A stretch of DNA of 64,000 nucleotides from Daucus carota subsp. sativus (Eukaryota; Streptophyta; Magnoliopsida; Apiales; Apiaceae). Made by a program: the position numbers and the translations under genes. Under the pieces are notes generated by a model. The model saw only the letters and a list, made by a program, of their open reading frames with translations, had not been told where the DNA came from and did not search any database. Location: NCBI RefSeq assembly GCF_001625215.2, contig NC_030385.2:35675598-35739597 (forward strand), read 5' to 3'. Positions within the stretch are counted from its first letter, which is position 1. Each line of letters begins with the position of its first letter. Below are positions 33,356 to 45,696 of this stretch, piece after piece.

Positions 33356-34701
33356 CTAACAAATTAATATATTGAAAGGAGAGGATTCATATAAAAACCC
33401 TTCTGTTCCATGCTTTACTGATACTTGAGAAGTCCCCAACATGAAGTTGTCAGTATCAGCAGCTCCATATAATCCTTCGCCAACACCAAACATTATAAAC
33501 TCTCTGCAATATGTGTAACTAGCGGTCCCTTTCATCCCAATCATTTTGCATGGCCACGCATCAGTACCCTTAGCCCTAATACACCAGAATATACAATTAT
33601 TTTCTAGTTCTTCTGTATCATTATTTTCTGCTGCTCTGTGGGTGTAAATAAATATAAATATTTATATATAAATAAATATGCAATTAAAACATCCATCAGG
33701 ATAGTGAAGTTTACCAGAATACCCACCGAGCTCTTGCGCAGGTGTGCGGCTAAGTTCGGACCTATTACAGTAGTTGAAGAACATTGATATATTGGGTTAG
33801 ATTTATTATGTGCGAAATGATCGACACAAAAACTAATTAACAATATGTATCCCAAAGTTACCGTGTTTTGTCATAATACTGGACCGCCGCAATTTGGACG
33901 GATTTATTTTGGAGCATTATCTTCATTGTTTCCTGTAATTATTTTATTACCACGATGAATTTAATAAGAAAATTTTAAACGATACAGAAAATATGAATAT
34001 TTGATATCATTTTGAATAAATAATTACAACAAATGAGATTAAATTATAAAATTTAATTAGAGATGTTGTAAGCATATCTGGATCATTCAAGATTGAATAA
34101 GATCTTAACTTCTTATTTATATTTTTTAACACATATATTTCATTCAAGATTATTACTTGAAATCTCGTAGTTAAAAGAGAATACACCTATCCAATTAGAA
34201 TTATAATAAAAGGTAGTGATTATAAGAACAACATAACCAAGAAAAAACATACCAGGTCTATTATAACAGCCGCATAGATGATAATGATGATCTGATATCA
34301 TGAGTAAATAACTATGGGAATGCATGTGTATGTGTGCAGAATTCCCCTTTCTCGGTGTGTACAGCTTTTGTGATTGCAACGTTTTTGTTTTTAGATCTCT
34401 CATTAATACATGGAAGTATAAATTACTTTACCGTATATACATGAAAACACGTTAAAATCTCTCAGCATAAATTACTTGCCTTGATATATATATCAGGACA
34501 TGTTAATCTGACGAGTAGAGCGAAAAAAATGAATATATATAAGTATGTAATTCTTAACAAATATGTAAAATATTGACAAAAACGATAGAAGATATATGGT
34601 CATAAAATGTTTGCAGAGTAATTTTTTAATATCTTCACTCCTTCTAAACTCTAGAATTTTTTGTGATAACATGATTATGTTCACTCTTTCATTATATAGC
34701 C
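33356..34701 (-). pseudogene. Unrecognised spliced small gene in block D, copy 1
   Basis: Paralogue of the block C unit: TATA box (GGGCTATATAATG, 34690-34701), then exon-like blocks near 34420-34258 (donor CTG|GTATGT), 33931-33862 (TTACAG|GAAACAATG...CACG|GTAACT), 33755-33709 (47 nt, GTCCGAACTT...TTCTG|GTAAAC) and a last block of about 270 nt ending at a stop at 33356. This last block differs completely from block C and has a protein-like frame: CIFWCIRAKGTDAWPCKMIG, then SYTYCREFIMFGVGEGLYGA, ending FLYESSPFNILIC. Using the first ATG of block two, the frame runs through if the last acceptor is GAG|CAG or CAG|CAG. No family recognised. Confidence 0.35.
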
Positions 34702-34744
34702 CATTGAAGATGGTATCTAAAAATCTGGAACGTCCGTTTTTGCT

Positions 34745-34930
34745 CCATAGCCAACACATGTAGATAAATCAGACTAACCGAGTGATAAGACCCAGTGGAT
34801 GGGAACTTCCCACGGATTGGAACCCGTCCCCTTTCTTCAAATCATCCCACTGTCTTTTCAACTCAGGTGAACGCCCGCGAGCTGGTGAAGTTCGAACACG
34901 TGACCTTTGATTAAAGTCTACCTACTGTTC
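34745..34930 (-). mobile_element. SINE-like relic in block D, copy 1
   Basis: Counterpart of the relic at 45125-45310, with the tRNA B-box-like GGTTCGAACC here mutated (AAGTTCGAACACG). Present in all D copies, so it was inserted before the triplication. Confidence 0.3.
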
Positions 34931-35256
34931 TGTTACGAGTTTTAGATTTTGAGTATTACTAATAATAAGTGTTTTTTTTCCCCGCTAAACGTATGTTAAT
35001 AGCATACATATGTCACGGACCGAGACCCATCTATTCTATGGTCAGTCAGCGCAAGAGTTTCCTTTGACAAAAACAATTATTTTGGTCTAGTTTATCTCTT
35101 ACACCATTCCGGTGTAAATAAATGGTAAATTAAAATAACAGTGAGTCCGAGATGCTCTCTAACTCTAAATGCCAATAGACGTCATGTACTCTCTAGCTGT
35201 AAAATGCATTACAGGATTCTTCAAAATAGTTCACAAAAGTAAAACACCACAAATTT

Positions 35257-36499
35257 GATCCTTTTATCTTTCATCGCCTTTTTCCTTGTTTTGAATTTTA
35301 AATTTGGTCGATTTATGGGTGAGGCACATTCGAAGGCTTGACAAGTGAAAAACAAATAAGCCAAGCTTGTTGAGCTCAAAAGTTGTGCTAGATTGTTTGT
35401 TGTCAAATTTTGTGTTATGTTCTGTAGCTACTCTGTGGCTACATGATCTTCATATTTGACATATAGTATTGATTCAAATGCTGCTGAATTTTGTTTGTTT
35501 AGCCATTTGAGTTTAATTTTTTATAGTAGAATGATGGAATATTTATGCTGAGGACTCCAAGTATATCTGTAAAAGATGTGTGATTTGGTTGATTTATGGT
35601 GTGCTTGCTTGCTTTGGTTTGATTTTATTAAGTTAGATAACCAGAAAACCGTAGTTGATGTGCAAAGAAGGGATACAGAGCCATAACCAAGATTTAAGAT
35701 TATATGGCCAAGATAATTATGTGGAGGCGTTATGATTGGAAGTGAGCAATAACCAAAGTGATTGCTTCAGAGTAGTATGATTTAAAAATGAATACATGGC
35801 TCATTAAAAGTTGGTCTTGATACTTTGGAAAAGTAGACAAGATAATGATTCAGGCATAGGCAGGTCTTCATTTATTTTAGTTAAAGGATTTATTCAAAGT
35901 TTAACTGATCATAAACTCATAATCTTCTACACCAGAGGATTTGAGTAACCTAATTTGAAACGAGATTACATGAATACAAAGCAAAGAAATTGACAGTATT
36001 CTCATTATCGTAAAAGCTTAGATCATTTGATTGTCTCTGTTTAAAGTCTTGCGGCTATAAACAATGCCGTAAAGATCCCGATTCTAGTCTCTCTATATAC
36101 AGTGAAGGGGGAAACCAGAGAATTCAAAGTAATTAACCAGAAAAAAAATAAAGTGGTCTTGCGGGCTAATTTGTTCTAATTTACACTACTATTTATTTAA
36201 TCCCGTACCAAAATCTTGGGATGAGACTATTTGTTCTAACTTTACAGTTCAAGTGACAATTAAATCCTAAACCAAAACTTATTAATTGTCCGAATTTCAA
36301 CAATTATTAGCACATCACAGGACATGAGATTTGAACAGGAAATCCTATAAGGGTGTTAGGGTGCAAACAGCTGAAGTCTAAGAATGCTGGTCAACTCTTA
36401 GTTCCAGTTCCAGGGGGAATTTGAAGCTGCTATGTTGACGATCTAACTTGGGATATACTTATGAACTGCTGAGCATGGGAGCGAAATTTTAAAATCTAT
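35257..36499. repeat. Block A, copy 2
   Basis: Matches 12341-13370 and 15429-15546 without the insertions of copy 1. The left junction (CAAATTT|GATCCTTTTATC) joins the TGD1-proximal end of block D to the box-D end of the snoRNA copy. No gene seen. Confidence 0.85.
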
Positions 36500-36701
36500 A
36501 AGAGGCTCTTTGGAAACATGTATTTCATTTTTATGATGGAATTCAAATAAAAGGATTTGAGTTGTCATTTAAAATTCTCAAGTTTATATTAATATTTGAA
36601 TGTATGAATTTCAAATGAAATCCAAATTGAAATATCCAAACAAGTTATTTGATCAAATTCAAAATTTCAAATGAAATCCTGGTTACCAAACAGACCGTTA
36701 G
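36500..36701. mobile_element. 202-bp hAT-like MITE
   Basis: Inserted relative to copy 1, with flanking 8-bp AAATCTAT / AAATCTGT (36492-36499, 36702-36709). The ends are weakly inverted (GGCTCTTTGGAAAC against GTTACCAAACAGACC). The interior has alternating AAATTTCAAATGAAATCC repeats on both strands. Confidence 0.65.
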
Positions 36702-37925
36702 AAATCTGTGCACTGAGATTAACACAATCCAAATTCATAAACTAGAGTTTCCATGACATGAATTTGGAACTGGAGCTAAGAGCAGCTCCAATGTCTACCC
36801 GACTCCTGCATTATAATTTGTGAAAATGATTCTGATCAAAATTCGATGATTGGAAGAAAAGGCAAAAGTTGGGCAATCCCAACTCTCCCGCCTAGAGCAT
36901 CCACAATGCTCAAGCGTACTTCCATTCTACCTCATCTAATGTCAACTAATGAGAAAGCGGGTTTACAAAAATAAAAAAGATGACCAATTTCATACAACGC
37001 TAAGTGAGAAAGTTGTCGATAAAAAGTAAACAAGTAGGGAGAAATTTAATTGAAAAATATAAAACATCACGAAATAATGAAATGGATAGTGACCACCGAG
37101 ATGGACTGACCGCTTTATTCAGATCCTATCCAATGCAATTTTTTTGTAAAATAAATGGCGAGTCATTTTGGGAGTCCCGAGGATAGCAATTGGACTCCTA
37201 GTAGTAGTGGAGTTGCTCTTGCCGGTTCCTGATTTCATTGTGTACTTTTTATTAGTTTTTTGTATAACTTTAATTGTTTAAAATCAATATTTTATTACTT
37301 AAAAGGTGGACAAAACTCGTCCATTTTCTCGATAAAACCAGTTTTTGTATTGTGTCACTCAAATGGGACTCCAAAATTAGGGGATTTAGGCTTACCATTA
37401 CAAATGCTATAAGCTCAGACGGGAATATTAAAAGTGTAGGCAAAAGTAGCCTGATTAATTTCAAAAGCAGGTTTTTCTTTTTCTTTTTTTTTGTCAGGCA
37501 AAAGCAGGTTTTTCGGAACATTGGCCAGTGAGTAAAAAAAGTTAAAAGACTGGAGCATATATTTCAGGCACATACAATATAATTGGAATGGAACTATGAC
37601 CAAAATAAAGACTTCTGGAAAAAATTGGATTAGAGTAGCATCTTGTTTAAAAATGGATATGGAGGTAACAAAGCTATGCCTCAGAATAAAATTGATCTCT
37701 GATTAATTGCAAAAACAGACAAGAACATGAATCAGGTACAGGCAGCAAGGCAATACAATGAAGCATCTATTATATGCGCCCACAATGTATACTGAGACAA
37801 TGCAATCTTGAGACAAGTATATAATCTGCAAATGAGATCGGGATAGCATTTGGCATTTGCTGCTGACTTGGACGGGTGCTAAATATTTGACATTTGACGA
37901 TGGTGATTAGTAACTGGAACTGGTT
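36702..37925. repeat. Block B, copy 2
   Basis: The compact version of block B, which preserves the unoccupied target sites for the MULE, three Stowaways, the hAT, the LINE and the LTR seen in copy 1. Contains a T-rich run at 37473-37493. No gene. Confidence 0.85.
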
Positions 37926-38454
37926 TAATATTCATCAACACCAAAACCTTGTGAGGGACTTAACACGCATATAATGATTTTGAATCACACGTATTGTGTA
38001 TTAATGAGAGAGCAAACTTATAGCGGTACATCAAGGGTTATGTGGTAGTTCAATTGATAAGTTCCACGTAAGGAGAACCAAGGACAAGAACCTTTTTCAA
38101 AAATCACAGATCTTTTTACGTTTTCTGATTCAGTTGTGTTCTAGTCAAATGAGATCAAACATGATTAAACTAATCCTCGTATATCCATCTACTTAGTAGG
38201 ATCCTGAGGATGTCCAAGCGGATCCTCTTGTGGTTTTGCCGTTTTAGAATTTAGCACATGAAAGTGAATTTGATCGACTAACAAACTTGATTCGGAATGA
38301 AGTACTGCAAAACCATCCATTTGATACAATTTCATTACAATGCGTATGTAGCAAACTGATGTATATTAACAATGCAACTTCAACATCTGACAATTTTCTT
38401 ACATTCTTATGTACAATTGTACATTAAGAGGTGCGGATTAAGAAAGATACATTT

Positions 38455-40187
38455 AGCTTAAATATAAAAATCGATCCCAAAGGCCACCGGTCTCTGCATT
38501 TTCTGATTCTTCTATATGATTATGTTCCTGCTGCTGCTCCCATCTGATCCCCATTTTTTTTTAAATTATACTTCCCTCCGATCCTGAAGATGGTGCTTTT
38601 TTTTCAACAGCTTCATCTTAACATGTTCTGGATGACTTAATGTCATCTCTTTGACATGCGTGAGCACATATATACACCTTCAACAGAAGACATAATAAAC
38701 GAAATAATGATTAATATGAATAATGGCTTCACATACAGTACTTGCAAACTTGAAACAGATTTAAGAAAAGTTCTAGCTCAAATATAAACGTATTTGTTTT
38801 GTTGTAACTTCCTGTTTGAATGCAAGACTTGATAAAATATTTGAGTACTGCTATACTTTATTAAACTTGGTAAAAAAGAAAGGAAAACTTTATTTTTATT
38901 GGTATCCTATAAATTAACTATAAATTATAAAGTAGCATACCGCATCTGAATCATGATAGTTGATTTTCATCATCAATCTCCACATCCAGGTTGGGAGGAA
39001 GAAGAAGCCATCAATTGATTGTTGGGCAACTCAACAACATGGTTGAAGGCTTTGCTGTGTGGATGTAAAAAATATAAATAAATATGCAATTAAAACATCC
39101 GTAGATTTGCTGTGTGGATGTAAAAAATATAAATATGTATATATAAATAAATATGCAATTAAAACATCCGTTAGGATGGTAAAATTTACCAGAATAGCCA
39201 CCAAGCTATTGAGCATGTGTTGAGCTGAATCCAGACCTGTTACATTAGTCAAAGAATATTGAAACATTGGGTTAGATTTATTATCCGTGGAATGTTGACA
39301 CATAAAACTAATTTAGTTATAATATGTATCCAAAAATTACCATCTTTTGTGATAACACTGGTCGTCGCAACTGGGCGGATTTATTTTGGAGCATTATCTT
39401 CATTGTTTCCTGTAATTATTTATTAACACGATAAATATAAGAAAGAATGTAAATGATATTGAAAATTTTAATATTTGATATCATTTTGAATAAATAATTA
39501 CAATAAATGAGATTAAATTATAAAATTTTAATTAACAATAATGTCAACATATCTAGATCATTCAAGATCGAATAACATCTCAACTCATTATTTACAATTG
39601 TTTGAACACATTTATTATCATTGAAGAATATTTAAACGAAATCTCGTAATTAAAAGAGAATACACTAAATCACGAGTGTTAATTAGAATTATAACTAAAA
39701 GCAGAGATTATAAGAATACAATCATGAAGAAAATAACATACCATATTGTTGCAAGTGCCGTGTAGATAATAATAACATGATTTGATATCTTGAGTAAATA
39801 ATCGTAGACACCTATATATATTTGTGTAGAATTTCTCTTTCTGGGTGGGTGTGTATAATTTTTGTGATCGGATCATCATGGAAGTATAATTTACTTGCTC
39901 GTATGACAACACGTAAAAATCTCTCAAGCATCAATTGGGAGTATATAAATCGATTGCCTTCATATATATTACAACATGTTCATCTGACACTAAAGAGAAA
40001 AAAAAATGAATCTATGTATGTAACCTAACTCTTTCAAATATGTAAAATATTGAAAAATCAAATAAAAGATATATGATAATAAAATACTTGTACTTGAGTG
40101 TCTATATGCAAAAAAAATTATAACTTCACTCCTTGTGAACTCTGAAATTTGTGTATAATAATTTTTGTTCCCCTTTCATTATATACC
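38455..40187 (-). pseudogene. Unrecognised spliced small gene in block C, copy 2
   Basis: Same exon blocks as copy 1. The second block (39399-39337) is identical in sequence. The fourth block reads ...NQLMASSSSQPGCGD and stops. The last piece has lost its frame through an A-run length change near 38600 and a stop. The 5' block has a second ATG-containing frame, but frames differ between copies. Confidence 0.35.
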
Positions 40188-40898
40188 CGATTGAAAATGC
40201 CATCTAAGGATCTGGGACGTTCGTTTTTGCTTTGTTGAACGGACAAGATTAAAACCGCCCACAGTTTTGCACGCCCACAAGATTAAAACCGTCCGTAGTT
40301 TTGCAACGCTCACAGTTTTGCAACCCCCGATGTTTTTATTTTAACAATTAAAAATCACCCTCTTTTTCTATTGCGAGTTTTAGATATTGAGTATTAAAAT
40401 AATATATGTTTTGTTGTTTTTTCCATTTAAATCTTTCCAACATTTTCAAAATTAATCAATGTCATTTTTTTCAAAATAAAATATCCAACATATTTTATGA
40501 ATCGGTATCATGTATAAATATATTGGTGCATTGTTAGATCAAATATTCTCAGTATAATTTCTAGCAGTTGGATAAACAATTCAACTGAAGAAGCAGAATT
40601 AGTCTCCGTAGCCTTGAAGTTGACAGGGAAGAAGAAGCATGTTGGCAGGATCGGATGTGTAGCAAAACCCGGCTTCACCAGTTCATAGTTTCGATTCTAT
40701 GAATTATAAGTTAAGGCAACCGGAAAACAGAGAAAGATCAAAAGAATCCAACGAAGACAATGATCCATGGTTTAATTTTAGAGAAAGCAAAACATAACAT
40801 TCAAAAGAAAGCTGACTGTTACTTGATTGTAGAACTTCAAGGCTTCAGTTTCATACATGATTGTATCATTGTCAACTTCTGCTTCATATTGTAATGTT

Positions 40899-41093
40899 TG
40901 TTGGGTGGGTTCAACCCAAGTCCCACATCGGAAAGATAAAGAAGATTTATCTTGAATATAAGCTGCCAAAGAACTCCATTAGTATGGGGCCTTTTGGGAG
41001 GAGCCCGAAAGAAAATCCGTGCGGGCTTGGCCACGGCCCAGAGCGGACAATATCATACTAATGCGGAGTTAACGAGTGTTGCGCGGCCCAACA
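40899..41093 (+). repeat. TRIM 5' LTR
   Basis: TG...CA bounded, immediately followed by AG and the primer-binding site. Confidence 0.95.
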
Positions 41094-41315
41094 AGTGGTA
41101 TCAGAGCGAGGTTAAGAAGTTGATCTTGGGGTTGTGGGATGCAGTTGTGTGATGTGGGGAGGCTCTCGAGAACTACGATTGGAGGTCTTGGACGGCTTGT
41201 GTCGAAAGTCTTTCCGACAACGGTGGTTGGACGACGTGTCCCGCAAGATGATGAACCGATGAGTAGCGGCGGTATAAGGGTCACAAGATTAGTGGTTCTT
41301 GGATTGAGGGGAGAT

Positions 41316-41510
41316 TGTTGAGTGGGTTCAACCCAAGTCCCACATCGGAAAAATAAAGAAGATTTATCTTGAATATAAGCAGCCAAAGAACTCTATTAGT
41401 TTGAGGTCTTTTGGGAGGAGCTCGAAAGCAAATCCGTGCGGGCTTGGCCACGGCCCAGAGCGGACAATATCATACTAATGCGGAGTTAACGGGTGTTGCG
41501 CTGCCCAACA
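41316..41510 (+). repeat. TRIM 3' LTR
   Basis: Same length as the 5' LTR. Preceded by the polypurine tract and followed by the ATGTT duplication. Confidence 0.95.
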
Positions 41511-43140
41511 ATGTTTGGCTTGTAATTGTATGTTCCTCAGGCCTTAACTATTAGTAAGAAACTTTTGAGAAACTTATAGAATGAATGACTGTTATCAGTT
41601 TCTGAAGAAATGACAAACTACAACTAACTAGTTTTTTATATTGAGAATTTTTAAATCAAAGCCACTGCTTGATTATTATGCTTGGTACTCTCATTCACGG
41701 CTAGGATTGTTTAAATCCTAAACCAAAACTTTTGAATTGTCCGAATTTCAACAATTATTAGCACGTCACAGGGAATGAGATTAAAACAGAAAGTCCTATA
41801 CCAAGCGAATACAAACAACCGAAGTCTGTTGCTGATCAGTTCTTAGTTCCATGAAAGAGTTAAAATTGCCATGTTGTCGATCCAACTTGTGACTTACTTA
41901 AGAACTGCTGAACATGGTAGCAAGTAGCAACATTCTTAAAATTGATTTAAAGAGGATCTTCGCATTGCAGATAAACACGATTACAAACTCATAAACTAAA
42001 GTTTCCATGACATGACGAAGATTTTGGAACTGGAGCTCAGCTCAAACAGGAATGTAAAGTGTCTGGACAAGTAGCCTGATTAATTGAAAAAGCAGGTTTT
42101 TGAGAACATTGGCTAGTGACTGAAAAAGTTTAAAGACTAGATATATATATTAGGCGCAGGCAATATGATTGGAATTGAGCTATGACCAAAAGAAAGGTAT
42201 TTGGAAAAAATTGGATCAGAGTAGTGTCTTGCTTGAATATGGATATGGGAGTTCCGAATTCCGATCCCGAGTCGGGCTCCGGCCAATCGGCGTGATCGTG
42301 GGCAGTTTTTTTATTTAATCAAATTTAAGTAATTTTATACTTTGATTTAGTTTAATCAATTTTTTTATTTTTTTCAGTAAAAGAGTACAATACCTCATAT
42401 AAATTTAATTAATTAAAAATATATTTGACAAAAAATTTGAAGGGACTCTTTTTTAGAAAAACGGAAACAATCACATCGATACGATAAAAATAGATTAAAA
42501 AAAAACAAACAAATTAAATTATAAAAAACCAAACAAATTGATCATCTTTTCTCCATTACTATACACCATGCAAGTTGCAGCATATCACTTTGCATTGAAC
42601 AGACATCATGCAAAGTGTTTTTATTATTTGAGTCTTTGTTGCTGTTATAATATTAACAGTATAATTAATGTTATAATATTAATAAATAATAGATATTAAC
42701 TTATAAATTTATAACGGTTAAATTTACTCTTTTACATAAACAAGTAACGTATCTTATTTTCTGTATTCTTCACTTATCACACATTGTCTATTGATCATAA
42801 TATTCAAAATTTATATGAATTTTTTTGTCAAAAGATGAATCCAAATAACTCCACCGACAAATTCTCAAAATCTTGGATCCATATTTCTATATCCATGTTC
42901 AAATTCCAAGTTCATTATATAATTTTTAATCACTTAATTTGATTATTAAACTATTAACATTATTTAATTAAATAAAAGTTAAATTATAAAATATCATTTT
43001 ATTACAAATATATGACAATAATAATAAAATGGTTCCTCCAAAATGTGGGAAGTGACTTAGAAAGAATCTCATGTGCTCTCAAATCATTACTTAAAAAATA
43101 ATACATAGTTCCTAACAAATTAATATATTAAAAGGAGAAG

Positions 43141-44877
43141 TTGTCAGCATTAGCAGCTCCATATAATCCTTCGCCAACACCAAACATGATACACTCTCTG
43201 CGATATGTAGGGCTGTAATTCGAGTCGGGCGGCTCGCGAGCTCGCCCGGCTCGAACTCGTTTAAGTGGGCTCGGCTCGGCTCGACTCGTTAAACGAGCCG
43301 AGTTCGGGTAAAGGTTTCGGCTCGTTTAATTAAACGAGCCGGCTCGACTCGACTCGTGAAATTAAACGAGTCGAGTTCGGGTAGAGGTTTGGGCTCGATT
43401 AAGTGTAAAATTATACGAGCTGGCTCGCTCGGCTCGTTAAAACCGGCTCGTTTAGCTAAACGAGCCGGCTCGACTCGACTCGTGAAATTAACCGAGTCGA
43501 GTTCGGGCAAAGATTTAGGCTCGATTAGTTAATCGAGCCGGCTCGGCTCGGCTCGATTAAAGTTGGCTCGAATTAGGCTCGGCTCGAAACTCGCCCGGCT
43601 CGGCTCGAATTACAGCCCTAGCGATATGTGTACCCTCCTCTGTATATTCATTCACAACCATTACCAACCAGTAGTTTCCTGTAACTAGCGGTCCCTTTCA
43701 TCCCAATCATTTTGCATGGCAACGCATCAGTACCCCTAGCCCTAATACACCAGAATATACAATTATTTTCTAGTTCTGTATCATTATTTTTTGCTGCTAT
43801 GTGGATGTAAATAAATATAAATATTTATATTTATATATAAATAAATGTGCAATTAAAATATCCATCGGGATAATAAAATTTACCAAAATACCCACCGAGC
43901 TCTTGCGCAGGTGTACGGCTAAGTTCAGACCTATTATAGTAGTTGAAGAACATTGATATATTGGGTTAGATTTTTTATGTGCGAAATGATCGACACAAAA
44001 ACTAATTAACAATATGTATCCCAAAGTTACCGTGTTTTGTTGTAATACTGGACCGCCGCAATTTGGACGGATTTATTGTGGAGCATTTTCTTCATTATTT
44101 CCTGTAATTATTTTATCACCACGATGAATTTAATAAGAAAATTGTAAATGATACAGAAACTGTGAATATTTGATATCATTTAGAATAAATAATTACAACT
44201 AATGAGATTAAATTATAAAATTTAATTAGAGATTTTGTAAGCATATATGGATCTTTCAAGATCGAATAAGATCTAAACTTCTTACTTATATTTTTTAACA
44301 CGTTTATTTTCATTCAAGATTATTAACTTGAAATCTCGTAACTAAAAGAGAATACACTTTTCTAATTAGAATTATAAGATAAGGTAGAGATTATAAGAAT
44401 AACATAACTAAGAAAAAAACATACCAGATTTGTTATAACAACCGCATAGATGATAATAATGATCTGATATCATGAGTAAATAACTATGGGCATGAATGTG
44501 TATGTGTGTAGAATTCCCTTTCTCGGTGTGTACAACTCTTGTGATTGCAACGTTTTTGTTTTTAGATCTCTCATTGATACATGAAAGTATAAATTACTTG
44601 CCTGAATATACATGAAAACACGTTACAATCTCTCAGCATAAATTACTTGTCCTGATATATATCAGGACATGATAATCTGACGAGTAGAAAGAGAAAAAAT
44701 GAATATATATATATAAGTATGTAATTCTTAAAAAATATGTAAAATATTGACAAAAACGATAGAAGATATATGGTCATAAAATGTTTGCAGATGCAATTTT
44801 TTTAATAGCTTCACTCCTTCTAAACTCTAGAATTTTTTGTAATAACATGATTATGTTCGCTCTTTCATTATATAGCC
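43141..44877 (-). pseudogene. Unrecognised spliced small gene in block D, copy 2
   Basis: TATA box at 44865-44877 and the same exon blocks as copy 1. The last block is disrupted by a 53-bp insertion (43629-43682) and by the hAT MITE at 43208, so the protein-like frame seen at 33356-33600 is lost here. Confidence 0.35.
43208..43620. mobile_element. 413-bp hAT MITE rich in GGCTCG repeats
   Basis: TIR TAGGGCTGTAATTCGAG with its exact inverse at the right end, and a perfect 8-bp target duplication GCGATATG (43200-43207, 43621-43628). The body is a quasi-palindromic field of GGCTCG/CGAGCC motifs, like the ACCGAA field of the hAT element at 17701. Copies 1 and 3 show the empty site (CTCTCTGCAATATGTG). 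Confidence 0.93.
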
Positions 44878-45064
44878 CATTGACGATGGTATCTAAAAAT
44901 CTCGAACGTCTATTTTTGCTTTGTTTGAATGGTCAAGATTAAAACCGCCCACAGTTTTACACCGCCCACAAGATTAAAACCGCCCACAGTTTTGCAACGG
45001 CCCACAGTTTTGCAACGTCGGCTTTTTTTTTTCTAATTTTAATAATTAAAAATCACCTTACTTT

Positions 45065-45310
45065 CTTCAAAAGGCGTATTACAGGACACCCTGCCTACCT
45101 AGAATTTTCTACGAACCTGCCGACTAGCTCCATAGCCAATACATGTAGGTAAATTGGACTAACCGAGTGATAAGACCAGGTGGGTGGGAACTTTCCTGCG
45201 ATACTCACGGATTGGAACCCGAACTCCTTTCTTCAAATCAATATCCCGCAGTCTCTTCAACTTGGATGAACGCCCGCAAGCTGGTGAGGTTCGAACCCAT
45301 GACCCTTTGG
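45065..45310 (-). mobile_element. tRNA-derived SINE relic (block D copy 2; also 54931-55176)
   Basis: On the minus strand a B-box-like GGGTTCGAACCTC follows AAAGGGTCAT, then about 200 bp of non-coding body. No clean A box, tail or target duplication is left, so the call is tentative. Confidence 0.35.
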
Positions 45311-45696
45311 ATAAAAACCTCCCCACTTTTCTGTTACGAGTTTTAGATTTTGAGTATTACTAATAATATGTGTTTTTTCCCCCACTAAACGTATGTTACT
45401 AACATACATATGTTAGGAACCGAGACCCATCTATTTTCCATTTTACGGTCAGTGCAAGAGTTTCATTTGACAAAAAAAATTCTGGGTGGAAGCTAATTTT
45501 GGTCTAGTTTATCTCTTACACCATTCCAGTGTAATAAATGGTAAATTAAAATAACAGTGAGTCGGAGATGCTCTCTAACTCTAAATGCCAATAGAAGTCA
45601 TGTACTCTCTAGCTGTAAATGCATTACAGGATTCTTCAAAATAGTTCACAAAAGTAAAACACCACAAATTTTGTAGTAGAATACATATTTCATGAT

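Larger units (their letters stand above)
32398..35256. repeat. Block D, copy 1 (matches 42150-45670 and 52450-55536)
   Basis: Co-linear with two copies, with a deletion of about 190 bp at 34743 relative to copy 2. It ends at CACCACAAATTT (35256), 25-40 bp before the place where the TGD1 3' end starts in the other units, and passes straight into block A copy 2. TGD1 is therefore lacking in unit 1. A 10-bp-stem hairpin (CACTTTGCAT / ATGCAAAGTG, 32835-32866) recurs in all three copies. Confidence 0.9.
40899..41510 (+). mobile_element. 612-bp TRIM retrotransposon, complete
   Basis: Two 195-bp LTRs (40899-41093 and 41316-41510) start TGTTGGG / TGTTGAG and end CCCAACA, with a 5-bp target duplication ATGTT (40894-40898, 41511-41515). 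The PBS TGGTATCAGAGC (41096-41107) is complementary to tRNA-iMet. The polypurine tract TTGAGGGGAGA (41303-41313) abuts the 3' LTR. The LTRs contain the AGTCCCACATCGG string common in plant TRIMs and differ at only a handful of sites, so the insertion is fairly young. No coding capacity; the frames here are artefacts. Confidence 0.96.
40780..41545 (-). pseudogene. TGD1 fragment in block C, copy 2, split by a TRIM
   Basis: Matches 27460-27563 but interrupted by the TRIM at 40899-41510. The TGD1-like residues (EEHTITSQTLQYEAEV) are divided between 41542-41511 and 40898-40876. Confidence 0.55.
37926..42142. repeat. Block C, copy 2
   Basis: Co-linear with 24677-28094. The spliced unit, TATA box (40176-40187), motif array and TGD1 fragment are all present. 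The only large difference is the TRIM at 40899. A small tandem duplication of intron 3 sequence occurs at 39056-39130. Confidence 0.9.
42143..45670. repeat. Block D, copy 2
   Basis: Co-linear with 32398-35256. The right 2 kb (from about 43680) is practically identical to block D copy 3, whereas the left part differs by several percent. Confidence 0.9.

Noticed and set aside
40837-41386. Several 60-105-codon frames at the TRIM
   Set aside because: They run across both LTRs and the PBS; the element is non-coding.
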